Shown here: in pieces, positions 1 through 15,000 of the stretch
How positions within the stretch are numbered: position 1 is the first letter of the stretch
How the letters are laid out: each line of letters begins with the position of its first letter
The notes under the pieces: model-generated
What the model was told of the DNA's origin: nothing
The model's input: the letters and a program-made list of their open reading frames with translations, nothing else
Database searches by the model: none
Translations under genes and position numbers: made by a program
From: Tomocerus qinae
Taxonomy: Eukaryota > Arthropoda > Collembola > Entomobryomorpha > Tomoceridae
Direction: 5' to 3'
Length of the DNA stretch: 64,000 bases
Assembly (NCBI GenBank): GCA_020055645.1
Contig: CM034546.1
Span: 90,768,001-90,832,000, forward strand

Positions 1-3000
1 GTAAAAATTCTTAATAGAATAAATATGCCCATAATTTCTATAGACGCCTGTAAACCAAATACTGGGTATTTTGTTCTATGGCCTACTTCTTGTGTATGTA
101 GGTAGGTTGGAATAAAGTTTTTGCTTATTACTAAAAGTAAATAAGACGATTAAAGTAAGTTGGTCATAGGCTTTGGCTAATGAAATAACGGCTGGAGAAA
201 AAGACTAGTAGATGCTATTAACTACTATTAAGCGTATTAGTAACATGACCTAATATTACTTACCTATATAAATCGCACCTAATTATGAGAAAGCTTGCAA
301 TTGCCGCAGGACACATAAAATTAGCAGCTACAGGGATTTTAGCAGTTAATTTAAATTAGCGCAATGTCTGCGTTCAGACATTCAGGCACAGTAATGTTGC
401 ATTGAATTTCTTCCGATAAGATTTTTCCTGATTTTTCCCATTCCATCTTGCAGATAGTGAGAAAATTTATCGCATCTAAATCATTGTTATTGTTATGTAG
501 TTATGTAGGTTTATACCACCAGGAGCAGTAACAACAACTTTGCTGGTGAGATAAATTTTATCTTATCTAGTTCTGTCATTTTCCAACCAACTCACGAATT
601 AGCAACATCAAAGGAGAGCACCAGGAAAATCGATTCCTTAACCAAACCAGAACACTTTTACAGAAAATATGTGGCTATTATACGATTCTACGTATGTACA
701 CATTAAAATAGTTACCAGCGCAGTCCGTTGTTATGAATTGAGTTGGCTTTCTTTGAATTCATTTCAGCAAGCAGATGCTACAGGAAGGAAAAACATAGAG
801 TTTTATTGTTAGGTGCATTATAACAGTCAAGTAAGTAAATTTATTGTGGTAGGTATTTAAAAAAGCTTAGTTGGAGTAAGGCAGAGGAACTCTACGGCTT
901 TTGTTATTATGCTTCTTTTGAATAAAGTTTTTACTGGGGAAGCAAGGGAAAAGAGTGGCACAATTCCTGTAAGTCTTTGCGAAGTAAATAGTCGCGCCGC
1001 AACAAGAACCTCTGTCGTCTACAAGGCGAAGAACCTATTTCCCATGCGACTAACTAAGGCAACTAGTACTACTGCAAGTTTACTGCATGCTTATTATTAC
1101 ATATTTAGTATAAAATAATTTAAGCTCTGTGTCTTATGCAAAAGCCTGCAACAGAAGACGGCCACCTCTCAACGGAGGTTAAGTAAGTAGGAAGACAAGG
1201 CATACACGAACAAACAACTAATATGATACCATTGGGAATGTGTTTCTAGCCCTACTTAAAAATTATGCTTCATTTTCCAGAAGATCTACTATTTAATACA
1301 TATAGGTTTATTATAGAAACTTAAGCACAATTCAAAAGAAAGAAGGAAAGGAAATGAATATTAATTCTAATCTCTTTTTACATTACCGGGAAAAAGTAAA
1401 GCTTCAGGCACACACTTTTATTTTAACGAATGAGAAACTGACTACATTAACACTGACGGAATAATATAGGTATAGTTTGCAGTCTACCAATACTTCACAT
1501 GTACTAATTACAGTACTACTATAGAATTCAAATTCCTTATATTTAGCACAATCCCATCTGATACGAATTATTCCTTCAAAGAACCAGTTTCCTCTGATGC
1601 TTTTTGAAACCTGCAAGCTGCAACTTGCACATCAAAGAGACTATAAAATAAATGTAACTGGGATACTGAAAAACTTTTTGATTAGGTAATATTACCCGCA
1701 TTAAAATATTTTGCATTGCATCTGATTGTAAATTTACAATTTAGAAATAACGACTTGGGACACATTTTTCTTGGGATTGTAAACCAGAATTCTACGAATT
1801 GTAATCGCAAAAGATATTGAGTGGGTAAAGGAGTTTGTCAGTCTTGTACGTCACAAAATGACTGGGCAAAAATTCCTGGAACCAATTTGTTTCCCTGTAG
1901 TTTCTCTGATTGTGAGTTGTCTTTTTCTTTTATGTATTTTATTTTCTCTAATATTTTTATTATTTTTCTTTTGTTGTTCTCTATGAAATAATTTGAGAAG
2001 AGTATTGGGGATTTGTCAGACGAGACGAAAGAGTAGGATAGATATACTCGTATGTGGAGCTGGTATGGAAAATGATGGGACTTTTCAGAAGAGTTTATTG
2101 GCAATAAAAAGGTTTAGGGTCCAACACTCTGGCGCAGTACTGCAACAACATGAACATTCGACCGGTCTGTTTCTTGCTCCTTGTCTGTCATATACTTTGC
2201 TCATCCCGTTATCTTCAGTCTACTGTACACTTAACTAAACTACAGTGCACATAACCTTTGTGTACTACATGATACGCAGTCAGATCAAACATTGTGTTCA
2301 CTTAAGTCCCTCTGCTCTCTTTTCTCAGCATTGTACTGCACTGTTATTGTTAGTCAGAATGGAGCGTGTTATTATTGTTCTTTTTCCGAAAGATAGCCTT
2401 TTCTATCTGTTCCTCCACATTTTTATATTTAGCAATACCTACATATTTATCTTTGTACATTATATCTATGGCTACTCTACAATGTTGGAAAAGCGAGGAC
2501 CTAGGGAAACTCATGGGCATCCTGTGCACTTGACTGAAATAAATTTTGACATAAATGCCATAATCAATGTCAGTAGCCGTCACATTGTCTCAACCTATAT
2601 TGCCCCAAGGAAGATCTGGGTAGGGGCACTACTACCACTTAATGGAACACAAGAGACTTCCGCTAAGAGCACAGAGAAACCAAAATACACTATTAATACT
2701 TACTACTATATTGCAGTTCTTTCACTTTTAATTAACTCTCTCTCCCACTATGTCTCTCCTTCCTTTAATTTCACTTATGGTATAAGGCCAGAGAATAAAT
2801 CCGAAAATTAATATTGCATTATTGGCTAATCCCTCGGAATATAGTCCATTAAAAGAGGGGAAAGTGTCAATGATTTTTATATGGGTGTACGTGGCCCAGG
2901 AAATGTCTACTTACAGAGATACTTTCAACCACCGCATTTTTATTCTGTTTCTGTATTTTATTATTGAACAGTAGACGCATGCCAGAATCCTAAAAAAGGA

Positions 3001-6000
3001 TTCTTCTGGCTTTCCTGTAGAAAGGAGAAGTTTTTGCCTTTGAAAATAATTGAATAGTGCACACACATGCCATTCGATTCATAATCTCTTTCGGTTCCCT
3101 ACATAATACTGTAAGAAGGACGGGAAAGTTATCATTTCTTTTCTATTTCATATCTTCTCAGGCATTATATTGCTTTGCTGTTTTCGATGTATGTAGTTTT
3201 ACTATTGTGTTTCAGTCAAATACAGATATAATATAAAACACGTTTCTCCTACAATATAGTTTCAGCAAAAATTCCCTATCTCAGACGTAATGCGACGGTT
3301 TTCTCCTATTGTGCGTTTCTTGGTACACAACGAATATTGCACTAGGGAACCAGAACCCCCATACTTCAATGTAGTATCTCTTAACTTTTATCGAATTGCT
3401 ACTGTGGATATCTACGGAATACATTACACACATCCGTAACATTGTAACCAGTGGATAGTGGGATACTTCTGAATTCTGACTTCTGAATTCCTATATTTTA
3501 ATGTATAATATTTTATGCATTTCTTATTTCCAAAACACAAACGTTCAATTCATCTATGTACAACATATTAACACTAACTATTATTTTATTTCTACTATTT
3601 TGTTAACGAATTTATTATAAAAGTGAGAAAATGCCAGAAAAGTCTCTCTACGAATTGCAATACTATACCTTTTGATTTACTATATTTTACGACTTTTTCT
3701 GAGCCAAAATATACTATAATTGCTCATGATTGGGTGTGGTAGATAAGCAGTACGTAGCTATTTTGAGCAATAGAAGCAGATAACATTGGAATTACTACGT
3801 AGATGACTTGGTTTACATTATTCATTTATCATAATAATGTTGGAAGCATTTCCTGTAGTCCTTTGTAATTTAATTTTATCTAACCAGAGTTATAGATCAA
3901 ATGTTCAATGGTATGAAAGTGAATTGCCAGTGCATATTATACGCCGGTATAATTGGTAAAGTGCGAGAATAATGAAGGTGATTTGGTTGCAAGAGAGTGG
4001 AGAACAAGCAGTAAAAGAGACAGTTAAAATGCATGAGAATGATAGAAACAGATCGTAAATGTACGTAAGGGCAAGTAAATATCGGCCATCTAGTTTCTTA
4101 TGTGATCAAAATGAAAATGGGAGTAAATTGGGTAAATTCTTGTTTTGAGGGCAGTAGACAAACAGAAGAAGAGGGAAGACAAACCGAGACGAAATGAACT
4201 TTAGAAATTACACTTAGGTAGAACACTCGCAGCAATGACTGCAGGTACTTGTGTTGTGTTTGAGCATCAGTTTACTTTTCTTAACTTTGTATGTACAGAG
4301 GCAGTTGGTATTTCTGTGAGTATTTACATTTATAGGAGAAAGTTGGTGAAAGTTGTTCTCATATACAATAATAGTACGTACTGTTAATGTAGAATGAGAA
4401 TGGAGTGTGCGTCGTAATGTACTTTAATGCAATTACGTCGAGGCCAACACAAGTCAAGCCAGAACACGAACAAGAAGGTAAATGAAAATGAAATGAGCTG
4501 ATTGAGTCATCAGTATGCAGGAGCACAGTTCAATTATGTTCGTCTTTAATTCACGCATTTTCTTCCATACTAATATCGGGGGTGAGAGTTGACTTCTGGT
4601 CCTTAGGATACTACGTTTATTTAACGTTCTGTTGCTTGCACTACATTGCATTATGCCAAAATAGAACATATAAGACTTTAATGTTGTTAGTGAGTTGACA
4701 TGAGTACGTATTAGGAAGCAGAGGAAGACCCGTCTAAAATGCTGTCTAATAGGATTTCATTCCTTTTTTGGCACGGAATGAGCAGTTGAGGGGGAGTCCG
4801 GGAAAAAAAGCGGAGCGTAGCCATTCGTCCATTTCCTTCCTCTCATTTTTTCCGTTCCTTTGGGTTAGTTCATAATATTATTCGGGAATTCCCTGTGTCA
4901 CATTTCCATTTCGTCCATTAAGACATAATTCAACGCTTTGGGCACATTTCGGTTTTATCTGCAGGGGGAATTGCCCTTCCTTACTGAACATATAAATTGA
5001 GTGCATACGACGGTATAAAACTGGGTTTCTACCCTGGTGCGTTATATTGCTGATAGGACCAGTTATATCATGACAATCGCATTACGTAGTATAAAGTACG
5101 GAAGTACATATTCAAATAATCGTCTGTCAAAAACCCAGTTATAAGAAATAGCATCAGCATCGACAAAAAATAACTTATTAGTAAATATGAAAGGAGTTTG
5201 GCCGACACGCCTTATCTTCTCGAAACGGCAATCATAATCCCATTACAATCACACCTCCGCACATGACACTACTGCAGAGCGTCGAAATATACAGACGAAC
5301 AATCATTCTAATTGGATTGTGAAATGAATAGCTTTCGTTTAGATTGCTTGGTTATTATTATTGGGGACTCACGCTAAATCTGCATTAGGGAAAAAGCTTT
5401 AGAATCCGTCATTCAGGTAACCAAAGAAAAGTGTAATGCATTTGTTTGTATTATTCCAAATTGGGTTGGTTGGTTCAACTGCATTAGTAATCCAGCTGGA
5501 GAAAGCTCTTTATCTACAAAGTAAATTAGAGGAAAGTGAGTGTCGAGAGTAGAGTGCAGAAATTTGTATAAAAAGAGCTGGGGATGTGATAATTTGATGA
5601 TATACTTCGATCTGGTGTCTGTGTGTGAAGTGTACGTACATGGCCCTTTACCACATAAGGTAAAATATATTATAAGGATTGTTGGTTTAAAGCAGCCCTA
5701 AGTAGACCGACACTATTCTTATGCGTCCTGCCTATGAGTCTTACGTCGCTTCACTCAATTCAGTGTTTCTAGTCTGTTTAGTTGTGTCGAGTTCATTCCA
5801 GTATGAGTGTAGGCGAGTTGTTGTACGTAAGTATACGTATAGCTACATACATACTTAGTGGGGCAAGAGAAAACTCTCGGGTAAAGGGATAATGCATCAT
5901 TTGACACGAACACTTCATCACGTTCACTTAGCGGAGCTAGCAAACATTCTCTCACTACCTAGGATAGTAGGTATGCACGACGACTGTGTGAATATATTCT

Positions 6001-9000
6001 GTGGTTTTGTCTCGCATCATCTCCTACACGTATACCTACCCGTACTGTACTTTTACTTCAGTCTTTCCAAACCTCCGAGTTTTTAGTTTCTTCTCTTCAC
6101 TCATTCCTACTCTCCAAAATTTCTTTGATCTCTGATTCTATCACATTACATCACGTCACGATGGTTGTTTTCAACTATTATACTATGCATGCGCCATACT
6201 CTCTTGACATAAGTACACATACCACTTATTAAGAGTATGCTTAATACTTTCTATTCACTAGAACATTCCTATCCACTTAGAGCATGCAGATACAAGCTAC
6301 TTACCAAAGAACGAAAATGGAGCGGTTAGAATGAATATGGTTACTTAAGCATTACAGCCCCAATACTATCATAAAGTTCGTAACGTTGCAAATTTATTTT
6401 TATTACGTTTGCAACTCTAATATGTTTAGCTACTCGCTGTTGTTGTTTATAGTTTGTGTGCTCAGCTAAAGTTACTGTATCAAAGTCATTGATGTAGTGC
6501 ATATTGGCTCTAAGAGCTGGTTTGTTAATTAAAACAGAACAACCGACATTAAGCTCACTTTCACTCCCGTCAAAGTCTGTAAATGAAGATGAGTACATGC
6601 TTTACGGTTATGTAACAGGGCATGTACAAACAAACTATATCAAAGCGACATAAGAACCATACCACAATGCAATTTCATCAACAGAAGACTCCTCCAGTGT
6701 CCTATCTCTATTTGTTCATGTTTAAAACATAGTTTGTTTTATTTGGGAGTATCGAATCCATGTTTTCCAGTGCTCTAATCATTTGACACCCCATTGCAAT
6801 ACTTTGTCGAAACACTTTGCTTAATTACTCCACATTGGTAATAATTCACTTCAAATTATTATCATCATATAAATTTTAGCATGAAAAGGGTCCAATGTGT
6901 ACCACACTATATTTTTGATTTTGCAAACTATAGGGTTTACTATAGGGTATGCTTAAATGTGAATATATTTCTCCTATACAACCATCTTACTGAAAAATAA
7001 CCTCGTTTTTTCAGTTTATTACTTTTTCAAAATTGCTCCCACCGTCCCACCGTAATTTCTTTAATGGGTGGGCATTCCTTACAAAGTTTTTTTAATGTAG
7101 TGTCATGAGAGATGACAAAATGCGTAGGCATGAAGTATCTTTTGACAGACGTCAGTAGTGTGTGTTTGCATAAGTACATAGTAGTAGAATTAAAAAAGTT
7201 GAAACAAAAGCCTTATCTTATATTTGCACTTGCCAGAAGTGGTTATTTCAATAGCGAATAAGATAGACAATTCTCACCTTGTTACTGCATGAGACCAGGG
7301 AGGCACTCCAAGCCAAAGTAAAAAGTAGGAGAAACTTTATTTTCGCTCTCATGGTGAGTGTAGGACGTCCAGGGAGGGCGGGGCTCCTGTCTGTCTCTCC
7401 ACCTGAGATGAGAAACGAGTCTCAGTGATTAAATCAACATATTAAGAATTTGTGGCTGAGAGTTGAGTCGAGTTAAATTGAGTTTCACTTCAGTTCAATT
7501 AACACTTATGGGCTACCTTCCCTACTTCGTATAATTTTTAACTTTTCCCCATTTCCTTTTAGTTGTGAGTTCCATTCTTTACTTTTCCAGAATGGAAAGT
7601 TTCATGAAAGAAAACAAAGACAAGGGAAGATATATTAACTAAAATAGTTACTTAAGTATGGAAATGAAAACTTTTCACTTTTTCTCTATTAGAGTTTTTT
7701 GCATAAGTTCTCATTCCTACGTATTTGATACACTACTTCAACCACAGTGCATAATAGCTAGTAATAGAAAGAAAGTAGGAGGGGATATTATTACATTTGA
7801 GTAGTGAAACAAAGTATTGTGCTACACCAGACCAGAGCCCGACCACACTACTTAAAGCGAGGGCCATTCTTAAGCCATTATTATTAGAATGTCTTTATCT
7901 ACGAAAGCCAAGTGAGTTGTAAGTTGACGTAAGAAAAAAAGGGGAAAAGCTTAATGAGAAAAGTAGAGGGGAAATCAACGAGTGCGGAGCAAAGGAAAAA
8001 AGAGTCATTTAGAAACAGGAAATCGTGGGTTAAGCCAAGTGTAAAAAATGTAAATGAGTGTAATTCGCTGGAGCTGTGTGGATTTGCTTCGTAAAGCTTA
8101 TATGGACCATAAGCCTTTAGGACTGAGATGCGAATCCAGTTGAGATCCATGATTTTAAGTTTATACTTTACATTTACGTTCCTTGTCTTGGTTCCCTCAG
8201 ATTACCATTAGAAGTGCTAAGGAATACTCTGCAATAGAAACGAGTGCAAATGTAACCGGCTACCTACCAAATCCACGATGGATAGGAGTGAAAAAAGTTT
8301 CTAGTTGAATAAGCAACTTATGTAGTTTCTAAGTATAGCGAAATGAAAGCACCATTCCCTATACACAGATCACTGGCAATGTCATAAACATTTTCACTAG
8401 CAGAGTGCGTAATGCCAGAGACTACTCATACTATGTCTCAGACCCCACCAGTAATGTATACCGAAAAGAGGAAGAACTGACATGTACCATTGCAGTTTGG
8501 CTAAGTTTAGCAGAGAAAGTCAAGAGAGAGCAAACAACGTGAGATATTCTGTGGAAGGTAAGTTGGGGAAAGTACGTTGCTCTTTCATTGGCTAGATTCG
8601 CCCAGTATTATTTCTTTTCACTATTCTTTTAACATGGCCAGACGTTAGTTTGACTTGTCTCCTTCACTCAACTTTAGTTTGCTTTACAAATGAAAAGCAA
8701 CGCACCGTGGCACTTGAATAGACGATGTTCTACGCGGCTTTTCCACTTGCGGCGAGGTAATTTTAGACAAGTCGTGCGAATAAATTATCATTTTAACTTG
8801 TTAACGAAATGAGTCAAAAGTTTAGAACTCCTTGAAAGAAAAGAGAGAAGAAGGTAGCTATTTACTTTCTTGTGTTCATGTGAAACGACTACAGTTGTCT
8901 TATTGTACCCATATGTCCCATTGTTAAAGTTAATGCTTTCACTTGGATTCAATAAAGCCTACTACTTGCTATGCAGTTAGCTTCCCAAATCAAAGTCCCT

Positions 9001-12000
9001 AAACTAAACTGTCTAATGAGGCTATTGAATGTCTAGAGAAAGCTAGTCAGTCAGTTTGTCAGAGTGTTTCATTACAATACATGTAATTGAATTCAGAGCC
9101 TGTTCCATTTTAGTAGTCGGAAATTAGAATAATTTTATTTCTACTGTTACACTTCCACCACCATTGCAATTTAAATAGTGTTTGTGTACAACATGTTCTG
9201 TGACAACATGAGACAAGAGAATGTGTCTGGTTGGATTTATAAAATTAATTCGGCCTTTCGCTTCAATTCACTCTCCGTTTATGCACATATGCTCTTTCTA
9301 TAAACTACTTACACATATTTAGAAGCAGACTCATGTTTGGTAAATTACTTCAGCCTTCTATGTGAGAACAAGAGGAGCAAATGCCATTGTATGTAGTTAG
9401 TTATTGTTGGAGAACGAGTAAATAGGATAGATATGTGTGCTTGTGAGAAGGAGAAGAGAGAAATTGAGAGTCAATATAAAATAATGTAATGAGATAACAT
9501 GAAATAACACAAGAACAGAAGAGAGCAATCTAGAAGCCCTCTTCTACATAGTAAAATGAAACTTGCCATCCAATCCCTGGTCTTTATGATATCTACCACT
9601 TGAGTAGATACTTATATATTTGTGTGTAATACACAAAGTACCACTTCTATACAGGCTGAAAGATCTATGTGCCTTTAGTGAATGTATCTTATGGCTTAAG
9701 CCGAATCCAAGTGGGATAGTCAAGTCATGTAAAATAAGGCTGAAGCAAAATGTAATACGTATAAATAGGATAGTAGACTTATTGCATATCTGTAGATAGG
9801 TACTTAGTTATACAGTCATTTGTACAGAGAGAATGTATCTAATAAGTAGTTCTAGAATGAAATGGAACGGACTAACTTGAGTAAATGTAATGTATTGGAT
9901 GCGATAGGATCGCCTCTATCTCTACTTGACTATATTATGCAGTAATATTATGTGTTTTCCAAGGGCTCGCTTTGCACACTAACGATGGAAAGGGGTTTGG
10001 ATTGAATGGAAAATATAATTGACTTTTCCCGGAGTAAAAGTGTTTCTCTCCTCTGGTGAAAGTATATGTGGAAAAGACGTATTTATTGACGATGGTGTGC
10101 AGACGAGTCTCCAGTGGATAAAATCAAGGGATACTGGAAGAACATCATCCACGTAGATCGTAGTAGTTAGTTTTAGAATAGTTCATCCTTTCCTTACACT
10201 TGCATACTCTAAATATCCACTGCCGCACTTATATTTACAAATATATGTATGTTGGGTTACTACACACAGAACAGTCGACTAAATCGGATCCGATCCGATG
10301 TGACATCCCCCTTTTATTCATGAGTGCAATTTTCCTCATGCGGGTGCGACGTGGTTTGCATCGAATTACATTACATTACACACACCACACCGCACCAAAA
10401 ACGAATGAGAGACATGGAGAAATTTCCTTCGTTTTCCTTTTGTTCCTTGCTGTCTCCTGCACTTCTGACGGAACTACAAACTGCTAAACTCTAGTGTACT
10501 TCTCTGCTACGAGGTACACTCGGATTGGACTCATCTACTCTCAATATCCCAGTTACTACTTAAGCGTTACTCAACTGGGATCCACATAGGAGGAGGACTG
10601 AAATCCAAAAGAGAATTTATCTGTAAAACTCACGTTAAGCGAATGAAATTAAATGTATAGACAAACAGACTAATCTAATATTGCGTCATGTCATGTTCCA
10701 TTCTATTATCTGGATGAGTTTTCTTTTCGGATTTTTACTTTCCCTGCTGCAGCGCACCTACTGTTACGTGAATTGAACTATGTAGCTGTGTATTACTACG
10801 GGAAATAACACTTGGTAGTCGTGCTTTGCCGTCTTCTCCTCTATTACGTTCCCTTGCGTTCATGTCATTCTGCAAGTCAATCTTGTCTTTTCAATTGAAT
10901 TGCATTGAATGAATCCAATTCAACTCACTCCGGCCAGTTCCCTATCTCTGCTTCGTTGAAAAGGAATAAGTTATATACAGCCAGAGTTGGTATAGCTTAC
11001 TAATAGAACAAGAACACAATTTACACGAGATTTACGATGCACGCAATGCAATGTGTACAAGGTAACATCGCAGTAGCAATAAGATGGAAAGCGCAGTGGC
11101 ATACCAATCATTACTGTAGTTTACTGCTCCATACATACTACTTACTAAGTAATAAGTGTTGGAGAAATAAACTGCATACTACTAGTATGCCCATAGGATA
11201 CACTGTCTATGATATTGTAAGAGATAATCACGAGTCTATATTTTCCATATACAAATTTCCCCGCAGACTTAGCCACCAAACACAAGGCCATACCACATAA
11301 GGAACACACATAACATAACAGAGGCGTTGTCCATGTCCCATCCATCTGTAACTTGCATTTACTTTAACTAATTTCATTACGTTGTCAACTGAATTGTTTC
11401 AAATTCTATTTGCACGTTTTCCTGGCTGTCCGACTTTTACTGCGTGTCGGAATGACTGATTGTGACTCCGTATGCATGACTGTTCCAGCTAAAGCTCTAA
11501 ATATAATAAGTTATAGCATCAGTAACTAAGTCGGGCTCTACTTCCCACTCACTCGATTCTGTCAACCAAATTACTTGTACATATTATTTATTTCTCCGTG
11601 GTTTTCGTTTTACTGCACTTAGTCCTACAACATTCGTCCAATTCCATTTATATAGCTAGATTTTATGAGAATTAGGTTGGGATGTCTCAAATATGTACAG
11701 GCGGTAGACATGTGAACGTGTAAATGCAACTTTCATGTTCTGCCAAAATGTTATGAAAAGCAATACACCATTCTAACGCAATACTTTCTTGTAATAGCTG
11801 TTATTGTTCGGCTATGTAATACAAATTAAATTAAAATGGGCGAATGAAGTGAAGTGAATGAATTTCCTTCCGTGTCATATGAATTATGTCAACCTCAGTT
11901 TGGTCGACCAACTCTAGTCTGCCTCTGGGCAAAACGTGTACATGTTTGCTCCCTTTCCTACGTGTTGTACGTAACGAATGGTGTTTTGAAATTAGAAATT

Positions 12001-15000
12001 TATTACGCAATCTATATTAAGTTGATAGCTCTCTGAAGGGTGGAATCTGTCCTAGGCACGGTACTATTTACATGAAAAGTCATTTTCATTTTACTCTAAT
12101 AATTGCTCTCTTGTAAAACAGTCAAGGGAAAAGATTACAAAACGCTCTGCTTGTTATACTGCTTTGTGATGGCAATATATTACCAGAGAGATTTTAAACT
12201 CGAGCGGAGATAAAGGGGTGCGTTAACGGGTATTACTAAATGTTAATATATTACATATATAATCTTCAGCCACTACTACTGCTCTCCTCATTCTGCTCTG
12301 CATTAATTCATTACCCATAAAAAGGGTAGTCATTCACAAACTTAAGTGTTATGGTTTTCTATTTTTGGTGTGGCACAGGATAGTACGTTGAAGGTAATCT
12401 CCTTCATCTGTTTTACGTTTTTAAAAACGTCTAGTGGTAAAGAAGAGAGTGGAGTGCAGAAGGGGGTGTCTGCTCTGTAGGTAAATGTAATGTGCCAACA
12501 CTGCTATACACAGAACCCCTGTGACAAGAGTGGTAGAATTTATGTGTATTACAGATTACTGGTGTGTGGCAAGGCGTAGTATTATTGAACATTGCATTAT
12601 TACACTCCAGTCGCCTTCCATTTCCATCGTATTAATACCTTTCTTCAGATCTACATGACTCGCACTGAGCTGTATACAGAAGTAAAGTGAAATTCGCTAA
12701 GCAAATGGCTTGAGAGACTTTTCTCCTTCTCCCCCTCTCATCCCTGAGGTATTAAAAATTAGATGCTGACGTTAGCAAGCGAACAGGAAGTTCTCCCAGC
12801 ACATTCTATTTACTATACTAACTACTTATAAGGCATAATAATTTCAAACCCTTACGCATGGAGCTCAACTCATTATAACATGAGACGAAATAGATTATTA
12901 CTTATGAGATTGTGGCTTTGCTTGGGTTCGCCTTCTCGTGCCAAGATTTTCCTTTGCTTGGTTACCTTAAGGAACTTGTGCAATGCACTATGCACTTTCA
13001 TTTCATAATTCTCATTATTTCATACTTATTTCCTCCTCCTGCTGCGAACCCTAATATATTATTGTGTTGCTCATTTATACCCATACCGAGAGAGTAAACC
13101 TTCCATACGTTTCTTCATTACCTAAGTCGAAATGAAAAGGAACATCTAAATGACTGTTGCACAAGTGTATTTATTTATCCTTTCTACTATGCATTAAATT
13201 ACACTCTCCTGTACTATTGCCCCTTCTTACACGTTTAATTAACCGCTTAATAATTTAATATCGTATGTTGTCACTTAGTTCCTCTTGAAACTGCTTTGTG
13301 ATTAATAGTTTTCGGAAGATATCATTGAGCTCTTTTAGTAATAATCTATGTCCCCATTACACGAAGCAAATTAAATACCCCTTCTATTGCATAGCACTCC
13401 ATTTTTACATAGTGTTCACTTTTACATAATTTAGTGCACCAAGCTACTGCATTTATGAGTATGCATTTAAGTGTAAATATAGTGTAGGGTTGTATGTGAA
13501 GAGAAGTAGGACAACTGCAGATGCAGGTACAAAGGAGCTTAAAAAGTAGGTAGTCTGCTTCAGTAAAAACTTAAAACGAAATCGAGTGTTGGTAGATGAT
13601 CTAAAGGAAGGAAAGTCGGTCATTCAACCCTGAGCATTCTCTTGTTTTTCTTCTCACAATGCATTATTACTATGACGAGCCACAGCTCAGGCACCATATG
13701 CAGCAATGCAGAGTAAGCTGGATGGGAGGATTACGCTGCACAGTCATATTAGTAGAAAGCATTACTCTAATCATAATAAGTATACCATAAGCCATAAAGA
13801 CCACAAAGAGAGATATGAGTGTGAAAGAAATGAGACTCCTCCTCTAGTCAAGTAGAGTGAAGTATGTGTGTGCATGCAATAAATAATCATCAAGTTGTAA
13901 AAGACGAAGACGAGAAAGAACGAAAGTATTAAAAGGTGTTTGCACACAGTTCCATGTACATACGATATACGGCCCCACACCATAGACTGTTATTATTATT
14001 TCCACCAAGGTACCTTTCCCTAACAAAATATGTAGTTTACTATCGACTGTAAAAGGAATTTCTTTGGCTTTGTTTATGTTTGTGCTACATACTGCTAGAT
14101 ACCACGCAGTATCTTTCAGTGTGGACAGACGGATTATTATATTCATTATGCATGCTTTTCATATTTTATAAATGTAGTTCAGTGTTACTGCCAACAAACA
14201 TCCGTGCATTTATATCAATATTACATGTACATTTCGTACAGCTAAAGAGATATAACATGATGCTTACTGACAAGCAGATGCTAAGTTCTGGCCTAAAACA
14301 GACTTATCTCAAAACTACAGAGCAGCAAAAACGAAGGCAGTCAAATAAATAATGCATTGCAATTTTCAGCACTGTCAAATCAACATCTAATACTCTGTCC
14401 CTCACAGTCCTTTTCTCATTTAAGAAAATGATATTTTACCACCACAGCCAAAGCATACTGCGAAAACTTACTACGAAACGAATCGGAAAAAACACAGTAA
14501 TTGAGCCAAAGCCAAAAACTTATCAAAGAAAAGAAAATAATAACGTACATCATCAATAGATATATCATTGTCTAGTAACTATCACCGAATTGAGAAACTT
14601 CCCAATTGTAATAATATTCCTCTACATATTTACAAAGTATTAATATTCGTTAAGAAATACAAATAGAATTCTAAGAGTGTGTTCATATTTAATATGAAAC
14701 AATAAAATAAACAGACGCTGGATTTCTTGCGTATATAATAGAGATAATATAACTGTAAGTGAAAGTTCAAGAAATATAGGCATAAACAGAAAGATATAGG
14801 CCCCCTCCATTCCTTTGCTCATGCGTGGCGCGTAAGTAAATGACCAAAGCCACGCCGGGGCGTAGGAAGCTGTATTTCAAAGCACACTTAATGCTAAAAA
14901 ATTAATTCTGGTCAACATATGGACATTTTGAAAATATTTTTGTTCCTATAATGATTGCAATAACGAGCCAGTATTTTTAAAAAACATTTCATATTTTTAT

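Noticed and set aside
2245-2811. Longest open frame in the left 36 kb (188 codons, plus strand)
   Set aside because: Composition is irregular and hydrophobic in patches, starts vary, no domain or splice context; likely a chance opening.
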